This document shows, one piece after another, positions 44,507 to 56,996 of a DNA stretch of 64,000 bases. The notes under the pieces are model-generated. The model did no database searches. It was given only the letters and a program-made list of their open reading frames with translations, and was not told the DNA's origin. Made by a program: the position numbers and the translations under genes. The DNA is taken from contig JXTC01000005.1 in the NCBI GenBank assembly GCA_002914845.1, forward strand, positions 2,075,851 to 2,139,850, read 5' to 3'. Within the stretch, counting starts at the first letter, position 1. Each line of letters starts with the position of its first letter. The stretch is from Trema orientale (Eukaryota > Streptophyta > Magnoliopsida > Rosales > Cannabaceae).

Positions 44507-47500
44507 CTAACTGCTGATACAGCTCCGAAGATTACTTATCAATTCCACCATATTCAGAACAGTGAGAATTGCCGCGACTGGTACCATAAGACTGTTATCA
44601 AGTGTAATGGTGGCCATGATGTAGTCATCATGCGTGGATGGCTCCTTCGGTCCCTCTATTTTGTAGAGAAGATAGCGCACTGTGAATTGCGTCATCAGTA
44701 GTACCTCGGTGATGTATAGAACGTAGTGTGAGAAAACCACTGCATGAGCAACCAGCTGAAAAAGAGCAAACGCTGCACACATCGAGCTGACTGGGTAAAA
44801 CACCTCCTACATATACACAAGATATACCATGTTAGTACAACAGTGCACGCATACATGATATGTGATAATGTGTTAAGTGACAAAAATAATTAAGAGGCAT
44901 CAAACCTTGAGTAATAAGTTGGAATTAAGAGTTACGAGACCGGTGAACACCAATGGTTCCAGATAGCTAAAGCTCTTGCTCTTCTGGGCGGCCCAGAAGG
45001 TGTAGCTTGTCAAGGATAGAGTTGCTACTGTGGTTATTATCAATCCTTTGAGCACAAATTCTCCTGCAAAGCCCGTAATCAACGAGTGATTAGTACTCCA
45101 TAACTTTAAGTAGAAATTGTAATGCAATATAACAATGAGAACACTGACCATATGCTGCACAGAAAACACCAGCTGTGGAACCGTTTAATACAGTTAGAAG
45201 TCCTAGACGGATGAATTTATGGGAATGCTTTTTCTCATAGGCTGTGGAGCCGAGGAACCAAATTGCAGCTGCAAAAAAGGGAAAAGAAAACAAAACAAAA
45301 GAACACAAGGAATGTGTGACGGTGAATACTGCATACATTGTCAATAAAACTTTATGTGCTCCAAAAGTTCCCCTCATAGTAATAAGTTGATAGTGAGCAT
45401 ATAGTCCCAAAGGAATGCACCCAAGATGAATGATTCAAATCATTCACTCGGGAGAGAGCATATATATATATACCTCCAACAACTCCCCCAAGTCCTCATT
45501 ACTTGATGAGCCGCCCCTTTGTGGGGTTCGAAACATTAATCAACATTACTGATGAAATAGCTCAAATAAGAAGTATTTGTGCAAAAGATCATAACAATAG
45601 CAGTACAGTCTACTCTCTAAGGCCTTGTTAATTTGGGAAGTAAAATTAGGTTGGAGATTATGATGACTTTTTATATTTATGCTCTACTTACTGATCATTA
45701 GACTATAAGCAATCCATTCTACAAATTAATATCAGCAGTATTACTACAAAAAAGACCTTTCAAGATGCTTTTTAAGTGCCTTGAAAAGCCTTTCACGGTG
45801 CCTAAAAAGCGTTTTAGTTCCAGGTGCCGTAATAGGCCCCGACTACCAAGGCGCCCCGACTATCAAGGCGCTTTTTAGGCACCGTGGTATGCTCGGATAC
45901 CAAGGCGCCTAACAGGTACTGTGGAAGGTCTTCTAGGGTACCTTCCACGGCATTTTATAAGTGCCGAGGATACCAAGGCACTCAAAAAGGGCCTTGGTAG
46001 GTCTACCAAGACGCTTTCTGAGCTTTACCAAGGCGCTCAAATTCTAATGGATGTTATTTTTTAAGGCACTCCATAAGCACCGTAGTACATATTTCCAGGG
46101 GGTGTTTTTAATATATTTGTCTATACTACCCCTGGAATTTTATAAATGTAATCCAAATCCATTACATACACCAAATATTTCAAATAAAATGGTGTATAAA
46201 TATAAATTTACATACTAACATTAAATTAACATAATAACTTGATCATGATCATATCCATATAGTCTATAAACTAAGTATATACATTAGTTTTCTAAGCCAA
46301 ACTAATATAATCATTAAAGACTACATAGTTTAAATGAACAAAGATTAAGAACCTCAAGTGAGAAATTGTATTAGTTCTTCGACATATACTCTTCGAGAAG
46401 TCCATTAATATCATTCTTTTTGTAGAAATTTTGTCCATTAAACTACAAATTCAAACACCTTATTTGTTAAAAAGTAATCAATCAAACTCTAAATTAGAAG
46501 AGAACTAATAAAATATACGGTTACATACCATTGTAGTAAATGATTTAATATTTGGTTTGTTCAATAACTTCTTTCATAAATTTTCATATGTGAAATCCGT
46601 ACTCAACACTTGTCGGTTGTCTTAGGCACTATACATAAGCATAAAGTAAACATAAGTAATTTTAATTAATCTTCTAATCAATAAATGTTATTAATTCAAG
46701 TTTAGTACCTTTATTAACTTATAAATCGTGGCCATGACAAATTAAGAGAACAAATTCTTGAAAAGATATATATTATATATATATATTGCCCAATCAAAGT
46801 CTATATCCAGATATTAAGGGAGCAAAACGTAAGAATCTAATATGAATACGCATCCGAAAAATAAATAAACAGCTCTTTCTTGGGGGAGTCTTGACGGCTT
46901 GACCTCTTTTTTTTTTTCATTATCTTTAAACTTTTTGAATAAAAGTAAATGGTTACAACAATATTTACCCATGGATGATTACAATGGTTTAGGCCGTTAG
47001 ATCTAATATCCTACGGTGGTGATTAGTTTGGTGGTTGGCCAAAAAAATTTAATGCTATTTATTAGCATCAAAAAAATTTAATGCTATCACTATTTTTTTT
47101 AGTATCCATTCATAGTCACAAAAAAATTATAACCATTGAGAAGTCCTCCAAATATATATACATATGTATATAATAGATCACATACAATCTTATAAGAAAC
47201 ATGTTATAAAATAGGAAAATTGCAAATATTAATAAAGGAACAAATTCATAAATAAATACTATCATTAATTTGCTCACAAAATATATACTATTAGTGAAAA
47301 CGTGACAAAACAATATTCCAGAATAAGGGGGAAAAAAAAAAAGAAAATAGACCTTCTGCAAAGATCAAGAAAACCCCAAAGAAGCAAATTTATTTAGCTA
47401 AAAACACATATATACCTGATCGTATATCATATTCAAACACTAAAGAGATCTCACCATAACCCATGACATAAAATAAACAAATAAATAAATAAGATACACA

Positions 47501-47873
47501 AACAAGCATAACCAGCTGGACAAACAGAGAAAAGCGAAAGAGAATCTTTCCATTTTCATTCTTATAATGTCTTTTGTGTTTTCTACTTTTTTTCCTGAAT
47601 TTATTTTAGTTTATTATAGAGAGAAAAATGAAATAACTGAGTTATATATTTTTTTAAAAATACTATTTAATAATTTTTTTTAAAAAAAAATTTTAGCTGT
47701 ACGTACCGGAGAGCGGTAGAGGAAATGTAGGTGGCGATGGAGGACGCGATGCAGGTGATGATAACCATCTGTACGGACAGTGTTCCGTACAGCTTCCTTA
47801 TGAAGCACCATTGGAGCCGGACCAGCTCCGACTGCGACCACATCGTCTCCGTCGTTGACCCACCGTACGACAT
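44507..47873 (-). pseudogene. BAX-inhibitor/LIFEGUARD-like gene, copy A
   Basis: Exons on the minus strand: 47873-47707, 45268-45149, 45063-44906 and 44806-44507. Exons 2-4 join in frame and encode AIWFLGSTAYEKKHSHKF, GLIITTVATLSLTSYTFWAA, PLVFTGLVT and a last exon of 99 residues ending LRSCISS, with HDDYIMATITLDNSLMVPVA. Exon 1 (MSYGGSTTETMW..., then FIRKLYGTLSVQM, TM1) ends in phase 2 at a normal GT donor, whereas exon 2 needs phase 1. Compared with copy B, about 35 bp are missing just before the donor, including the start of TM2. So either another splice site is used or the copy is damaged. Intron 1 (about 2.4 kb) contains a CACTA fragment. Of the three copies this keeps the most intact exons 2-4. 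Confidence 0.7.
45742..46130. mobile_element. CACTA element end with subterminal repeats
   Basis: TACTACAAAAAAGACC at 45742 is one change from the CACTACAAAAA terminus of CACTA elements. In the next ~290 bp a motif close to TACCAAGGCGC recurs at about 45845, 45861, 45897, 45971, 46002 and 46022, with inverted forms (GCCTTGGTAG near 45992), plus GGCACCGTGGTA-like blocks. Such arrays are where CACTA transposases bind. I find no opposite end, so it is a fragment or a decayed element in intron 1 of LFG copy A. It is a different family from T1/T3. Confidence 0.65.
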
Positions 47874-48320
47874 CGATCCGATCTTCGACTTCTGGGTCTC
47901 AAAATGAGAAACCCTAAGCACTAGCTAGCACAAAACCCACTTCTCTCTCTTTGTTTCTTTCTCCTTGATACTGTGTGTATATATATATGTATATATACTG
48001 GTCGTTAAGACTGTAACTAAGTTCTTGATTATTTCTTCTTCTTCTTCTTCTTCTGCATGTTAATCGTCATCATCATGGTAAGAGTACTATAATAAATTAC
48101 GTCATTATTTTTTCAAACTGGAGAAGAATATAGCTTAAAAACAGCGCCGTTTTTAAAAACTAATTTTGCAAAAACGGTGCGTTGAGGAGTCTAAGCTTAA
48201 ACAGCGTCGTTTCTAGGACCGAATTAATTTTTCAAAAACGGTACGTTTTTAGAGTCTTGCTCATCATCAAGACTGGTGGTACTGTCGTAATAGACTACTA
48301 GTAGTGGTGGCAGTGTACTG
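47874..48320 (-). promoter_or_regulatory. Promoter region of LFG copy A
   Basis: Contains (CTT)n, a TA-rich stretch near 47978-47999 and repeated AAACGGTGCGTT and CAGCGTCGTTT blocks shared with the copy B promoter. Confidence 0.5.
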
Positions 48321-48539
48321 TCTACCACCACCACCACCCCCACCCCCACAAAGGGCCAAGTTCCGTACTTCTTTTTCTTTTTTCTTTTTTTACCAAACAT
48401 GGAGCCTCGACAATCTCAACGCCGTCTTCTTCTCTATTTATGACGTTATTCATTGATAATGCATGCTGTCGATGATCCCGGGGACTGAGTGTAGGAGAAA
48501 GCCTTTTGCAAGACCCCTTTCGGGTCGACTTTTCCGCTC

Positions 48540-48702
48540 CTCCTTCGCATTCGTTCTCGACGGAGATGAAATGGGCATCATCGCCTACCAGCTTCGATAT
48601 GTTGTCTTTGGGAATGTAGAATGCTCCTGAGACCATCTTTAAACATGACTCTTGGTACGCATATGGTGGTACAGCTGCACGTTGTGGAAGAATTAGATTC
48701 AC
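48540..48702 (-). pseudogene. Protein phosphatase 2C fragment
   Basis: On the minus strand the frame from 48702 contains LKMVSGAFYIPKDNISK followed by GDDAHFIS, matching the start of the catalytic domain of plant PP2C proteins of the BIPP2C/PP2C-55 type (there usually GEDAHFI, followed by a VADGVGGW metal-binding block). The frame leaves homology after about 50 residues and the metal-binding block is absent, so this is only a fragment. Confidence 0.6.
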
Positions 48703-48870
48703 ATATATCCATGTTGAAGAATTTTTGCGTTGAAAAACTTGGTTACTGAATTTTCCCGTAGCCTTGTCAATTTATATAGATAGGCAATGAAGAATGATGG
48801 CTTGCCCTAGAAGGATGTATTTATTTATTTATTTATTTATTGATGAATAGAAGGATGTATTTATAAATAT

Positions 48871-49042
48871 GGGGATGGTTACGGTAGGAGCGTTCCTACG
48901 TAGGATCATGCTTTAATTATCGTTGAATGGGAATCTGTGGAGAATAACGGGAATATGTGGAGAATCTATTTATATACAGATTCCCATCCAACGATAAATA
49001 GACAGGGTCCTACGTAGGGGCACCTCTACTGTAAACGCGCCC
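48871..49042. mobile_element. Mutator-like MITE, 172 bp
   Basis: A foldback element with a 9-bp target duplication TATAAATAT on both sides (48862-48870 and 49043-49051). Inverted ends pair GGGATGGTTACGGTAGGAG with GGGCGCGTTTACAGTAGAGG, and TATCGTTGAATGGGAATCTG with TATCGTTGGATGGGAATCTG. A 9-bp duplication is the hallmark of the Mutator superfamily. Confidence 0.8.
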
Positions 49043-49051
49043 TATAAATAT

Positions 49052-49624
49052 TTATAAAATTATGGAAAGCTTCCTATATAGTGCGAGCTATCGTATTAAG
49101 ACCTATAGAAAGTTGCCGCATGTGATCCGGTAATGAGATAGGCAAACAAGAGTTTTTTTTTAATTTATTTTTGAGATAGAGAGAGGCAATCAGGAGTAAT
49201 TAATTAATGTCGAAATCAAGGGACTATTACTATTATTATTATTTATTGTTATTGTTATTATATTTATTTATAATAATATAATTAGTAGTGTCAAAATTAT
49301 CTTTCCAAATTGTGCGCACCTTTGACTAATTGACTAAACTCGAGAAATGAAATCCCCACTTACTTTTATTTTCCTGAATCTTAATTGTACTTGTGGTAAT
49401 TGCAACTATTTAACAGCTGCAGGTTAATTAAAATTTGGAAAGTTTTTTTCTTTTCTTTTCTCATTAAAAAGTCAATCATTTTATTTAAATATATTTTTTT
49501 TATTAAAAAAAAAAACATGCTTTGTCGTATCATAACAAGTATCAACCGAAAAGTTTTAAATCCATTATTTTTACCGCTTTTACATTCTTCATAATTCTAC
49601 TGCACACCACACGATGCATGAATA
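49052..49624. other. Unassigned AT-rich DNA
   Basis: Nothing recognised beyond A/T runs and an imperfect (TAT)n stretch near 49226-49275. Confidence 0.4.
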
Positions 49625-49783
49625 ATGCTAGGGCACCGTGTATCACGTGATCATGTGTAATTCTGTTACTGACTAATTATAATTATATTTCAAATAGATC
49701 TATGTGGAATCTAATTTATTAATTAGAATTACTAATAACAGACTGACACGTCGTTGTGGTGCTAGACAATAGCATTGTTCTAG
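49625..49783. mobile_element. MITE, ~158 bp
   Basis: Ends AATGCTAGGGCACC and, inverted, AATGCTATTGTCTAGCACC, with inner TCTGTTACTGACTAATTATA pairing to TCTGTTATTAGTAATTCTAA. Its AATGCTA ends resemble those of the MITE at 57853-58035. No coding. Confidence 0.55.
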
Positions 49784-50689
49784 ATTTAAGTGAGAAAAAT
49801 AAAAATTGTAAGTGGACAATATTGATAGTCAGCCGACAATAGAATAGTGAATCCTTTTGTTGCACATTAATTAATTATATGAAAAATAAAAATTAAAATA
49901 AATTAAACAAAAGATCAATACACACTTACTTAAAAATAATATTTTATCCTTTTTTTCTTAGATTTTTATATTCGACGTATGTGATTTTTTATAATATGGT
50001 TGCTTATACTCTATTATGCTTACTTTCTTTGTAAAACAGAATAAGAAATTATATTTACTGAAAAAAAAAATAGAAAAGTGTTCATTGTGTTATCGATTTT
50101 CGTTTCTTCTCTTTTCTTATAGTATATATATATATTGAAAGGCATAGCATATATTTGAGTAAAACATAAAACTCATTGTTTATTTATTTATTTATTTTAG
50201 TTATTGACTATTCACTCTAGAGCAATATATATCAAAATCTTGAATAAACCAGTAAAAATAGGGAAGAAAATAAAATATAAAAAAATGGGTTTTAAAAACT
50301 AATGGATATAATAACGTTAAGAGCTCCATGTTCCGGAACAAAATGGTTCAAATTAAATCATTAATCTATAACTAAGGGGCAGGGCACATTGAAAGGATAA
50401 GGCATCCACATTTTGACATACATCTCTGCTGTTGGAAATTAATTATTACTTCTAAATCATAATTTACAATTAATCCAAAGCAACAACACCCAAACCAAAG
50501 GGTTCAAAAAGTGGAACAAAGAAGAAAAATCTCTATGCCATATTTGAAGGGCCAACATATGTTCAACACACCGAGCCCAAAAATAACTCCAAGACCAAAC
50601 CTAGACAGCTCTCTCTTCGAACAGATTACAACCCAATAGCAAGGCCCTTCTCTCGCTCACACACATTGCTCCACAAAGAATAATGAGAA
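49784..50689. other. Unassigned AT-rich DNA
   Basis: I see no gene. A (TTTA)n run lies near 50180-50197. The end (about 50480-50680) is less AT-rich but has no recognisable frame. Confidence 0.4.
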
Positions 50690-50960
50690 ATTTAGGTAGA
50701 TAACTAATATTTTATATTTGATTAAGTAGATATCCATTTTTAAAATTTTATAGCTAAATGTCCAGATATATATATTTTTACACTTGGAATTTTAATTACT
50801 GTGCTAAAATATACTAGGTATATACTTTTTTATACTTAGTATATAAAGTTTTATACTTGGTATATAAACATATATATCGGACATATTGCTATAACATTTG
50901 ACAAATGGATATTTACTTAAATTAGGCCCAAAATTTGGTCATACTTCTATATAGCCCAAG
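50690..50960. mobile_element. Foldback MITE, ~270 bp
   Basis: The left arm with AAGTAGATATCCATTT and AATGTCCAGATATATAT pairs with the right arm read inverted (AAGTAAATATCCATTT and ATGTCCGATATATAT). The core repeats ACTTGGTATATA-like words. Ends and target duplication are not sharp. Confidence 0.5.
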
Positions 50961-51261
50961 AATAATCATTCAAATCAATACATGCAAAAGAAAATTTCTC
51001 AATAGGGAAAATCTCTTAACTAAAACACAAAAATTAACAACGTTGTTAATATTAATATATTATGTGTCGTTTCGTTCATAATTAAAATAAGTATTAACAA
51101 CATTGTTAAGTTTTACATTTTTTTAGAATAGTGTGATTTGATCTATAAGAAGGCTCGTTACTCGTTAGAGGTTCCAAATAACCCCCTTTTTTCTCCTATG
51201 TTCCATGGAGAGTTTGTCTCTCTCTCCTTTTTCCAACGTCTCCAATCTCCACAACCCTCTT

Positions 51262-51312
<51 letters not shown>

Positions 51313-51510
51313 TCTAAAGATTGTTTAGATGAATGGTAGAGATCATAGGGCACCCAAAGATACTCAACGGCGCAGGGCTTCCTAGAATCTAACCTCAATC
51401 AAGGCCTACCTTTCCCACTCCAATGGAGCAAGCTAATCGGACCCGGGTGGAGGGTCCAACATCTCCCTTCAAAATTATCACCCCCTAAACCATGCTAATT
51501 CCATCTATGA
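50961..51510. other. Unassigned DNA with CT microsatellite
   Basis: A (CT)n tract with interruptions at about 51259-51307. Otherwise nothing recognised. Confidence 0.5.
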
Positions 51511-51926
51511 TTAACGGTCGTGATGTTGCCAGCAAACACAAGCAAAAATGGAGGCAATGATCACAAGTGATATATCCTCTTCCTCTTTAGCAATGCCATC
51601 CACTCCTCCACGCGCTGCGTGTACCCTCCTCTCCTTCACGCACCGACGTCCACCACCATCACCTCGGTGTTGAAATAACACGGGCTTAGACCCTCGAATG
51701 TGTTTGACAAATCCGGATCGGACCAAAGCCAGTCCGTGAAGTACTGGGTGAAGTTTGCGTGGCAGTACTCTGGCACAGCCACCACTTTTTTGCCTATGTC
51801 CACGTTCCATAGCTTCGCCACATCATCAGCCATGACGAGATCTGAATCTAGATAGATGACCCAGTTCATGTGGGTAGGTAGTATCTCGACCAGGTGGATC
51901 TGGGCGTAGTTTAGGGACTGATCCAA
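51511..51926 (-). pseudogene. Galacturonosyltransferase-like (GATL, GT8) fragment
   Basis: Minus-strand residues DQSLNYAQIHLVEILP, WVIYLDSDLVMADDVAKLW, VPEYCHANFTQYFTDWLWSD and TFEGLSPCYFNTEVMVVDV match the donor-binding centre of plant GATL proteins, Golgi glycosyltransferases of family GT8 acting in cell-wall polysaccharide synthesis. The DSD metal/UDP-sugar motif is present. After VVDV the homology continues in another frame (VEEWM...KRIYHL-like) and then ends. Both ends of the gene are missing (usual length about 350 residues), so this is a broken fragment lying next to the truncated end of copia B. Confidence 0.75.
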
Positions 51927-52199
51927 TGCTTATTAAATAAACTTAGATAAGCATAAACTGATTTACGTTGCAAATGATTAAATATAATTGTTCACACACA
52001 CACTCAAGAATTTTAAGTGAGGTTAAATTGGCATTTAAGTTGAAATTCTAGACTATTTGCAGTGTTCAGAGTTTTTCTTTGAGTTTTATATTATGTGAAA
52101 TTTTTTAGGCAAATCTTTGAGAGTTGAACTGATTTATGTTTAGTTGTTTAGATTTTTCTTTTCTTTTGCTAGGGACAAGAAAAAGCCGTTAGGTTGAGT
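51927..52199. other. Unassigned AT-rich DNA
   Basis: A linker between the GATL fragment and the truncated end of copia B. No LTR is recognisable here. Confidence 0.4.
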
Positions 52200-54300
52200 C
52201 ATATAAACATGCTCTTAAAGCACACCATTGAGAAAAGCGTTATTAACATCTAACTGCTTAACATCCTAGCCCATATGAACAGCAAGAGTAAGAACTGTAC
52301 GAATGGTTAGAGGTTTAATAATCGGACTAAAAGTTTCATTGAAGTCAACTCCCTGTGTTTGGTGGAATCCTTTTGCAACTGGACAGGCTTTGTACCTTTG
52401 AACTGAACCATCTGCATTAAATTTGACTCTGTACACCCATTTATTCGCAATAATATTGAAATGTTGAGAAAAAGGAACTAATTCCCAGGTGTTATTTCTC
52501 ATAAGAGCCTTATACTCATCATCTATTGCTGCTTTCCATTATGGATAAGCAAGAGCTACAGAATACTTGTGGGTTCCATTGGACTTATGTCAACAGAAAG
52601 AGGATATTTTTTATCTGAGAAAACTTTTGGCTTGTGTATCCCATTTTTTGGCTCGTATAATCATTGGATGAATAGAGTGAGTTAAAGGTTGTGCTGGTTG
52701 TTGAAAGTCTGCAGTAGACATAACCTGTTAAGAGTCAGAAGCATGAGTTGGTGGTGTAGCAGAGATATCCTGAGGAGCTACAACAATTGATGTAGGAGAT
52801 AGCAAGAGTGGAGAAGTAACCACATTAGACTCAGAAATAGGACAAGCAACATCTCCTATCTGAACTATATCATAAGCTGCAATAGTATCAGCCTAATAGA
52901 AAGTCACAATAGGAACTTCAGCTTAATCTTGAACAATAGAATAATATAACCACGTGCCAAACAGCTCTTGATATGGAAACTCGTGTTCATTAAAAATTAC
53001 ATTTCATGAAATATAGATTCGACGTGAGCCATGAAGACACTTATATCCATTATGAATGAAACTATATCCTACCAATAAATATCTAGAGCTACGAAACTCA
53101 AGCTTATTATAAGCACAGAGATAGAGAAAACAAGATGAACCAAAAACTTTAAGAAAAGTATAGCCAGGTTTAGAGTCAGTAAGCATTTGAATAGGACATT
53201 TATTAGACAAGACAAAAGTAGGCAAATGATTGATCAACACTGATGCAGTGAAAAAAGCATCCCATCAGAAAGTAAGAGGCATAGATGCTTGTGCCAAGAG
53301 TGTTAGGCCTAATTCTACTATGTGACAGTGCTTTCTTTCCACTTGTTGATGGACAAGGATGCCTAATTTTAATTCCAGATTGTGTTAAAAATGGTACAAA
53401 GGGCCTATACCCTCCTTCCCAATCACTTTGGAAACTTTTAATAGATTTCTCAAATTGTTTTTCAACTAAGACCTTAAAGGTTTGAAAGATAGAAAGAGCT
53501 TCAGATCTAGATATCATAGGATAAACGTATTAAGTATAATCATCTAAGAAGTAGATATAGTATTTATAACCAGCTAAAGAAGTGATAGGTGCAGGACCCC
53601 ATATATCAGCGTGAATTAATTCAAGAACCTGTTTGGTTTTTGCTGGACATCTAGTAAAAGGCAATGAATAAATCTTCCCATATTGACATGTATTATAGAA
53701 CAAATCAAGTTTATTAGATGGCAAAGATTTGTTACAACTGTTGAGTATAAGAGATAAAACTTTGCTTGAAGAATGTCTTAATCGTCTATGCCACAGATTG
53801 GCTTGATTAGATATTAAAGCAGTAAAAGCAGAACTACTCAAAGACTGACTCACTCGGTTCATTACAGATACACCAGACTTATTTTTGTACTTGTCAGTCG
53901 AGTAACAAGAAGTAATATTACAAGAATTAATAACTTTATGAGAGTGAGACCATTGTTAATCACCAACACGCTTTTACAATAAAGTAGCATCTAACTTTAG
54001 CTCTGAAAGCAAGTACAGGCCATCTTTAACAGTTCCCTGTAGAAGAACTACCCGTGTAACTTTGTCCTTCATAACACCGAAATTCGAATGAAATTTCACA
54101 AACACATCATTATCAGTAGTGAGTTTGGAAATACTAACAAGACTTTTCTTGATTTGAGGAACTCATAAAATATTGAGTAATTGTAGTGATCTAGGATAAA
54201 TAGTGCTGATAGGTTTCATCCCTTCGATGCTAGCAGGCTAAGGCCATATGTCCTCGTTTACCACAAATTTGATAAGTTAGCCTAGAACCACCATCTCGAC

Positions 54301-55632
54301 TGTTGGGATATTTGCCATAAAAAGTAAATTTCTAATTTTATTATTTTAGTATAAATAACTTTCTTTTATATGCAATTATGATATTTGCTAGATTAAACTA
54401 TCTCAGTTGAATAGTTCATTTATCTAAAAAAGATTCTATGACTTTATTTATGTATAAAAAAACAAACATGATTAAGTATTAATTATGAGGAGACTTATTT
54501 CCTTAACTAAGTCTAAATTAACTAGTTTACAATCTGTAAATAAAGATGGATACTTTATTTACTAAAGAATATAGTATTTGTCTATCTCAATGGGAATGAT
54601 GTGTCTCAAATCATTGAAGAGTCTGACTTCCGATAGAAACACTAGTACAACATAAATAAGTTATGTGTATTGAACTAGACAAGGTAATATAAAAAATTGG
54701 AGTGTCGTAACTCAATTCTTAATATTACCACAAACTAGCTCTTAGCATGTAGATCTTAATCTTTGATGTTTGACTAGACTTGCTTTCATGGATTGTAACC
54801 TTTTGATTTGTNNNNNNNNNNNNNNNNNNNNNNNNNNNNNNNNNNNNNNNNNNNNNNNNNNNNNNNNNNNNNNNNNNNNNNNNNNNNNNNNNNNNNNNNN
54901 NNNNNNNNNNNNNNNNNNNNNNNNNNNNNNNNNNNNNNNNNNNNNNNNNNNNNNNNNNNNNNNNNNNNNNNNNNNNNNNNNNNNNNNNNNNNNNNNNNNN
55001 NNNNNNNNNNNNNNNNNNNNNNNNNNNNNNNNNNNNNNNNNNNNNNNNNNNNNNNNNNNNNNNNNNNNNNNNNNNNNNNNNNNNNNNNNNNNNNNNNNNN
55101 NNNNNNNNNNNNNNNNNNNNNNNNNNNNNNNNNNNNNNNNNNNNNNNNNNNNNNNNNNNNNNNNNNNNNNNNNNNNNNNNNNNNNNNNNNNNNNNNNNNN
55201 NATTAAATCTCTATAAAAGGCATGGCATTTAATCTAAGAGTGCAGTATTTAGAGTGTCCCCTTTACTAATAGTATTTATATAAATACCATAATAAGAGTT
55301 ATTATGTATTTATCATACTATTGGAGCTTAAATTATTTGGATCCATTAGGTCCCTTATCTAACTCAACAAAGCTCATTAATTGGTTTGTGATATTTGTGA
55401 AATTAGTTTCATGAAACTGTGTAAAATAATGATTCTACATAGAAATTATTATTTTTATAAATAAGTTACATAAGTTGGACATATTTATATAAATATACCC
55501 AAAGCCCAAATTGGAGAACAAGCCCAATTCTAATTGGACTAGGATTAGCAGTTTTTAGCCCCATATATATATAGGATATATGATAGAAAAAACTGTACAG
55601 TAACAATAGGAAAGCTACACATGAAACAGAGG

Positions 55633-55666
<34 letters not shown>

Positions 55667-56132
55667 ATTCGGCCAAGGCTGAGGGAAGAGAAGAGAAAAA
55701 AGTTTCCTGCAACCTCACATTCTCGTCTCACATCCCAGTATTCTAAAGGATCAAGAAGGTGTTCTTGATCGTTTTCCAACGAAGGATTCAACTTGGTGCT
55801 TACCCGCCTTATCAACCTAGAGCCGGAGCATAGACAAGAAGATCTAGGGTTGGAGATTTGATCACCATCAACAAGGAGATCAAGGAAGATCACGCTGCAA
55901 GAGGTAAACTCTAATCTCATCTCTAGGGTTTATGTATCTAGATTTGATTTATGTTATACATGATCCTCTATATGATATATGAATATTCTATAGTTATGAA
56001 AACTATTTTCATGTAAAAATTTTAAAACCTAAATCCGCTAATTTTTCTGCTACATTCATGATGTGATCATGTGTTTTCTATATTTTTCATGCATGTATAT
56101 TTTTTCCTAACTGTTAGGCCTATGTACCAGCA
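54301..56132. mobile_element. LTR nested in copia B (contains a gap)
   Basis: Starts TGTTGGGATATTTGCCA and ends GTACCAGCA, with target duplication TCGAC on both sides (54296-54300 and 56133-56137). About 1.83 kb including 390 N. It looks like a solo LTR; a copy with two LTRs and short internal DNA hidden in the gap cannot be excluded. A GA-rich microsatellite lies at about 55629-55665. The start resembles LTRs of other copia families. Confidence 0.7.
54812..55201. other. Assembly gap (390 N)
   Basis: Unknown bases inside the LTR nested in copia B. Confidence 0.99.
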
Positions 56133-56996
56133 TCGACCAGCAGAACCACTAGCTCAGCCTCTTTGACTTCTGCCTCGATGAATGCCTCCTCTGCCACGAC
56201 TAGCAAAATTAGTCGATGAATGTTGAAAATTAAGAGTACTAGCAGCATTCATTTGTTTAAGATGAATCTCTTGAGTAAGAAGTAAGCACTTGACTTCTTG
56301 AATTGACATTTCATCTGTGTTGATACGACTCAGAATAGCAGTGACTGTGGCATCATAATTAGATGGCAGACCAGTGAGGATGCACATAATGAGCTCATCA
56401 TTTTCAACATTATATCCACCTAAGGCTAGAGCATCAACAAAGCTCTCCATCTTAGCAAAGTACTCAAATATGGTCATGGAGCCTTTTTTGGTAGTTTGGA
56501 GCTGAACTCTCAGCTGAAGCATTCAAGCTCGTGAGCAAGAAATAAACAGAGTTTCAAGTAAATGCCAAACCTTATGAGTCATTGCACAATGAACAACTTG
56601 ACTCAGTAGAGAAGAGGAGATGGATGAGAGAAGCCAGGTAAGAATCAATTTATCCTCACGAATCCACTGTGTATGATCAGGATTGATGACCCGAGAAATG
56701 ACGCCATGTTCATCGGTAAGATCTACAAACTCAGGTGGACAAGGCCTTATCTTGAACATATAATCAGCAAGGTTGTCACCACGGAGAGCAGGAAACACTT
56801 GAGATCGCCAAATAGAGTAATTGGTGCAATCGAGCTTGACTGAGACAGCAGAGTTCAACATGGTGGTAAACGGAGAACAAGGATTCATTTTCTGGAGATT
56901 GCTGGGAGTAGAGCTTGATCCATTCGAGAGAGAAGAAGAATTGGAAGAAGCTTTGAAAGTCACCATTAATGTACGGATCAAGGCTCTGGTACTATA

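Noticed and set aside
54770-55216. Open frames across 54.8-55.2 kb
   Set aside because: They exist only because of the 390-N gap.
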